Shown: piece after piece, positions 60,680 to 64,000 of the stretch
Numbering within the stretch: position 1 is the first letter of the stretch
Layout of the letters: every line of letters begins with the position of its first letter
Assembly (NCBI RefSeq): GCF_005503365.1
Contig: NZ_SCML01000008.1
Span: 62,001-126,000, forward strand
DNA: 64,000 bases
DNA from: Hydrogenophaga sp. 2FB
GTDB taxonomy: Bacteria > Pseudomonadota > Gammaproteobacteria > Burkholderiales > Burkholderiaceae_C
Direction: 5' to 3'
The notes under the pieces: generated by a model
Seen by the model: only the letters and a program-made list of their open reading frames with translations
Told to the model about the DNA's origin: nothing
The model's database searches: none
Program-made: the position numbers and the translations under genes

Positions 60680-62047
60680 ATGACAGCCCCCCAAAAGATG
60701 ACCTTCAACGATCTGGAGAACTGGCTCAACGAGCACCGCGTGACCGAGGTCGAGTGCCTGGTGCCCGACCTGACCGGTGTCGCGCGCGGCAAGATCCTGC
60801 CGCGTGAGAAGTTCACCGAAGACCGGGGCATGCGCCTGCCGCAGGGCATCGTGGCAATGGGGGTGACGGGGGAGTTTCCGGCCAGCGGGCCGTACTACGA
60901 CGTGATCGAACCGACCGACCGCGACATGCAGCTGCGCCCGGACCCGGCCACGGTGCGCATCGTGCCCTGGGCCACCGACCCGACCGCGCAGGTGATCCAC
61001 GACTGCTTCGACCACCACGGCAAGCTGGTGCCGTTCGCGCCGCGCAGTGTGCTGCGCCACGTGTGCGAGCTGTTCGACGCCGAGGGCCTGGAGCCGGTGG
61101 TCGCACCCGAGCTGGAGTTCTACCTCACCGCGCGCAACACCGACCCGAACACGCTGCTCAAACCCCCGATCGGGCGCAGCGGGCGCGCCGAAACTTCGCG
61201 CCAGGCCTATTCGATCGACGCGGTGAACGAGTTCGACCCGCTGTTCGAAGAGATCTACGACTACTGCGACAAGATGCACCTCAACGTGGACACGCTGATC
61301 CACGAAGTGGGCGCGGGGCAGATGGAGATCAACTTCTTCCACGCCCACCCGCTGGGACTGGCCGACGAGGTGTTCTTCTTCAAGCGCACGGTGCGCGAGT
61401 CTGCCTTGCGGCACGACATGTACGCCACCTTCATGGCCAAGCCGATCGCGGGCGAACCCGGCTCGGCGATGCACGTGCACCAGAGCATGCTGAGCAAGGC
61501 CACGGGCAAGAACATTTTCAGCAACGACGACGGCACGCCGTCCGAATCGTTCTACCACTACATCGGCGGCCTGCAGCGCTACATTCCGGCGGCCATGGCG
61601 CTGGTGGCGCCGTACGTGAACAGCTACCGCCGGCTCTCGCGCCACACCGCCGCACCGATCAACATCGAATGGGGCCACGACAACCGCACCGTCGGCATCC
61701 GCTCGCCGATTTCCTCGCCCGAAGCGCGCCGCGTGGAAAACCGCGTGATCGGCGCGGATGCCAACCCCTATGTGGCGATGGCGATGACGCTGGCCTGCGG
61801 CTACCTGGGTCTGAAGAACAAGATCAAACCCAAGCCGGAGATGCGTGGCGACGCGTACCTGTCACCTTACTCGCTGCCGCGCAGTCTGGGTGAGGCGCTG
61901 GACTGGCTGCGCCGCGAGACCGACCTGCACGACGTGCTGGGCAAGGAGTTCATCACCATCTACACCGAGATCAAGGAACTGGAGTTCGACGAGTTCATGA
62001 AGGTGATCTCACCCTGGGAGCGCGAGCACCTGCTGCTGCATGTCTGA
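60680..62047 (+). CDS. puuA: Glutamine synthetase-family gamma-glutamylpolyamine synthetase
   Basis: A 455-residue type I glutamine synthetase-fold ligase. EAEGLEP region ELEFYLT, GAGQMEINFFHAHPL and GSAMHVHQSM provide the metal/glutamate sites, and INIEWGHDNRTVGIRSP is the C-terminal ATP/glutamate region. Relative to nitrogen-assimilating GlnA it lacks the usual adenylylation-site context. It would glutamylate putrescine, the first step of the puu route, as the surrounding puuD, spuC and potF-like genes imply. The symbol is given on family and context. Confidence 0.9.
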   Translation: MTAPQKMTFNDLENWLNEHRVTEVECLVPDLTGVARGKILPREKFTEDRGMRLPQGIVAMGVTGEFPASGPYYDVIEPTDRDMQLRPDPATVRIVPWATDPTAQVIHDCFDHHGKLVPFAPRSVLRHVCELFDAEGLEPVVAPELEFYLTARNTDPNTLLKPPIGRSGRAETSRQAYSIDAVNEFDPLFEEIYDYCDKMHLNVDTLIHEVGAGQMEINFFHAHPLGLADEVFFFKRTVRESALRHDMYATFMAKPIAGEPGSAMHVHQSMLSKATGKNIFSNDDGTPSESFYHYIGGLQRYIPAAMALVAPYVNSYRRLSRHTAAPINIEWGHDNRTVGIRSPISSPEARRVENRVIGADANPYVAMAMTLACGYLGLKNKIKPKPEMRGDAYLSPYSLPRSLGEALDWLRRETDLHDVLGKEFITIYTEIKELEFDEFMKVISPWEREHLLLHV

Positions 62048-62070
62048 TTGAAAGCTGAAAGCGATTTCGC

Positions 62071-63510
62071 ATGAAACCCTCCACCCTCATCGCCCCGCCC
62101 GCGCTGGTTCGCCGCGCCGAGCAGCACGACACGAAAGCCATCCAGGCACTCGACAGCGCGCACTTCATCCACCCGTTCACCGACCATGGTGACCTGGCCA
62201 CGAAGGGCTCGCGCGTGATCACACGCGCCGACAACATCTACATCTGGGATTCCGAGGGCCACAAGATCCTCGACGCCATGAGCGGCCTGTGGTGCGTCAA
62301 CGCGGGCTATGGCCGCAAGGAGCTGGCCGACGCGGCGTACCAGCAGATGATGACGCTGCCGTTCTACAACAGCTTCTTCCAGACCACCAACGTGCCGGCG
62401 GTGCAGCTGGCCGCGAAGCTGGCGCAACTCGCGCCCGAGGTGGGGGGAAGAAAGTTCGAACACGTGTTCTTCTCCAGCAGCGGTTCGGAGAGCAACGACA
62501 CCAACGTGCGCATGGTGCGCCGCTACTGGGACCTGATGGGCCAGCCGCAGCGCAAGGTGATCATCAGCCGCCACAACGCGTACCACGGCAGCACCATGGC
62601 CGGCGCCTCGCTCGGCGGCATGAGCGGCATGCACGCGCAGGGCGACCTGCCAATCCCCGACATCGTGCACATCGGGCAGCCGCACCACGCCGAGAACGCG
62701 CAGCCGGGCGAGAGTCCGGCCAATTTCGGCCTGCGCGCCGCGCGCTGGCTGGAGGAAAAAATCCTCTCGATCGGCGCCGACAAGATCGCCGCCTTCATCG
62801 CCGAGCCGGTGCAGGGCGCCGGTGGCGTGATCATTCCGCCCGCGACCTACTGGCCCGAGATCCAGCGCATCGTGGACAAGCACGGCATCCTGCTGATCTC
62901 CGACGAGGTGATCTGCGCCTTCGGCCGCCTGGGCCACTGGTTCGCCTACGAGAAGTTCGGCTACCGGCCCGACCTGATCACCTTCGCCAAAGGCGTGACC
63001 AGCGGCTACGTGCCGCTGGGCGGCGTGATGGTGGGCGACCGCGTGGCCAAGGTGCTGATCGACAAGGGCGGCGAGTTCAACCACGGCTACACCTACAGCG
63101 GCCACCCGGTGGCCTGCGCGGTGGCGCTGGCCAACATCGAGTTGATCGAGCGCGAGGGCCTGGTCGAGCGGGTGAAGGACGACACCGGCCCCTACCTCGC
63201 CGAACGGTTTGCCGAACTCGGGCAACACCCGCTGGTGGGCGTGGCCGAAACCTGCGGCTTCGTCGCCGGGCTCATGCTGGTGAAGAACAAGGCCACCCTG
63301 GCGCCCTTCGACGAGAGCGTGGACGTGGGCATGCGCTGCCGCGCGCACTGCTTCGCCAACGGCTTGATCATGCGCGCCGTGGGCGACCGCATGATCATCG
63401 CGCCGCCTCTGGTGATGACCCGCGAGCAGATCGACGAGATGGTGGTACTGATCAAGCGCTGCCTCGACCTCACCGAAACCGAGTTGCGTCTGGTTGGGCA
63501 ATGGGCCTGA
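62071..63510 (+). CDS. spuC: Putrescine/polyamine aminotransferase (SpuC-like class III)
   Basis: A 479-residue class III aminotransferase. PLP lysine is Lys307 in TFAKGVTSGYVPLGG, the cofactor aspartate is in LISDEVICAFGRLG, and YHGSTMAGASLGGM is typical of diamine:pyruvate aminotransferases. It would convert putrescine to 4-aminobutanal. It follows puuA by 23 bp, so the operon contains both the glutamylation route (puuA, puuD) and the direct transaminase route. Could also accept other omega-amines. Confidence 0.9.
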   Translation: MKPSTLIAPPALVRRAEQHDTKAIQALDSAHFIHPFTDHGDLATKGSRVITRADNIYIWDSEGHKILDAMSGLWCVNAGYGRKELADAAYQQMMTLPFYNSFFQTTNVPAVQLAAKLAQLAPEVGGRKFEHVFFSSSGSESNDTNVRMVRRYWDLMGQPQRKVIISRHNAYHGSTMAGASLGGMSGMHAQGDLPIPDIVHIGQPHHAENAQPGESPANFGLRAARWLEEKILSIGADKIAAFIAEPVQGAGGVIIPPATYWPEIQRIVDKHGILLISDEVICAFGRLGHWFAYEKFGYRPDLITFAKGVTSGYVPLGGVMVGDRVAKVLIDKGGEFNHGYTYSGHPVACAVALANIELIEREGLVERVKDDTGPYLAERFAELGQHPLVGVAETCGFVAGLMLVKNKATLAPFDESVDVGMRCRAHCFANGLIMRAVGDRMIIAPPLVMTREQIDEMVVLIKRCLDLTETELRLVGQWA

Positions 63511-63555
63511 GAAACCCGCGCCAACGGCCCTAGAATGTTTTCCGGAAGTTACACG

Positions 63556-63573
63556 CGGCATTTCCGAATGCCG
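63556..63573 (+). terminator. Hairpin between spuC and potF-like gene
   Basis: CGGCATT, a 4-nt loop and AATGCCG form a perfect 7-bp stem. No T-run follows, so it may be an attenuator or mRNA-stabilising hairpin rather than a terminator. Confidence 0.45.
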
Positions 63574-63673
63574 GCAACCCGTCTTGGGCTTGGATATTGC
63601 TTGCAGCGTCAGGCGTCTTCAGGCCCACCCGCATGAGTCTTTCGGTCAACAAACCCTTGGAGTGAGCAACACC

Positions 63674-64000
63674 ATGAAAAAGCACGTTCTGGTTCTCGCG
63701 ATGTCGGCAGCCCTGCTGCTGGCCGCTTGTGGAAAGAAAGAGGAGCCGGTGGCCGCTCCTGCCGCACCGGCCCCGGTCGCCGCGGCCCCTGCCGCCCCCG
63801 CCGGCCCGGTGCTGGACGATGAAAAGGTCCTGAACGTCTACAACTGGCCCGACTACATCACCGAGACCCTGATCGCCGACTTCGAGAAGGAGTACGGCGT
63901 CAAGGTGAACTACGACACCTTCGAGAACAACGAAGCGCTGCACGCCAAGCTGGTGGCCGGCAACTCGGGCTACGACATCGTGATCCCCACCGCCGGCTTC
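63674..64000 (+). CDS. Putrescine ABC transporter binding protein (PotF-like), N-terminal part
   Basis: 109 codons are in the window; the gene runs past the edge. It starts MKKHVLVLAMSAALLLAAC, a lipoprotein signal with the lipobox cysteine at 19, followed by a Pro/Ala-rich spacer and the PotD/PotF-type segment VLNVYNWPDYITETLIADFEKEYGVKVNYDTFENNEALHAKLVAG. It binds extracellular putrescine for import. The lipid anchor and long low-complexity spacer (about 24-45) differ from the soluble E. coli PotF. The order potF after puuDA-spuC fits an uptake-plus-catabolism locus. Confidence 0.9.
   Translation, partial: MKKHVLVLAMSAALLLAACGKKEEPVAAPAAPAPVAAAPAAPAGPVLDDEKVLNVYNWPDYITETLIADFEKEYGVKVNYDTFENNEALHAKLVAGNSGYDIVIPTAGF

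Overview
The window is high-GC, gene-dense bacterial chromosomal DNA. Second-type infA with a C-terminal extension, DUF4148, a Bug/TctC receptor, minCDE and many acyl-CoA genes point to a betaproteobacterium, most likely a Comamonadaceae-like Burkholderiales (inference from gene content; no rRNA or tRNA is present).

Layout. (1) 1-11.8 kb: an acyl-CoA dehydrogenase fragment, two class III CoA-transferases, a forward operon (DapA-like lyase, hydantoinase, HpcH-type aldolase) and a reverse operon (polar amino acid ABC transporter, second DapA-like lyase, PhyH-type oxygenase) with a divergent LysR regulator. (2) 11.8-15.1 kb: a TetR gene and an SDR-MATE-thioesterase operon, each preceded by the same 18-bp perfect operator. 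(3) 15.2-22.5 kb: DUF4148 protein, autotransporter, DEDDh exonuclease, small outer-membrane protein, DAHP synthase, patatin and IF-1. (4) 22.9-42.2 kb: one unbroken run of 17 minus-strand genes with gaps of 73 bp or less, encoding a branched-chain-type ABC importer, Baeyer-Villiger monooxygenase, SMP-30 lactonase-like protein, four SDRs, acyl-CoA ligase, a double-length acyl-CoA dehydrogenase, enoyl-CoA hydratase, ADP-forming acyl-CoA synthetase, a Bug receptor and TetR. It reads as import, ketone-to-lactone oxidation, ring opening and beta-oxidation of an unidentified substrate. A divergent SnoaL-like gene and a second TetR follow. (5) 43.5-49.2 kb: minCDE, a Spy/CpxP-like protein, an inverse autotransporter, and a copper locus (cueR, copZ, divergent copA). 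(6) 51.6-57.9 kb: hemerythrin under an FNR-type site, aminotransferase, MFS exporter, GST, agmatinase-like ureohydrolase and amine oxidoreductase. (7) 58.2-64 kb: a MocR regulator and a putrescine catabolism/uptake set (puuD, puuA-like, spuC-like, potF-like).

The most unusual feature is a pair of replication-origin-like elements, at 45.6-45.85 kb and 58.01-58.24 kb. Each has four DnaA-box-like 9-mers followed by a run of TAC/TAT triplets (DnaA-trio pattern) and AT-rich DNA, the architecture of a bacterial oriC unwinding element. They lie in inverted orientation with their AT-rich sides facing each other. The distances between box starts and to the trios (28, 30, 88 and 24 bp) are the same in both, although the DNA between has diverged. 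Neither dnaA nor a plasmid rep gene lies in the window. Genes left of the first element run mostly leftward and genes right of the second rightward, as expected around an origin.
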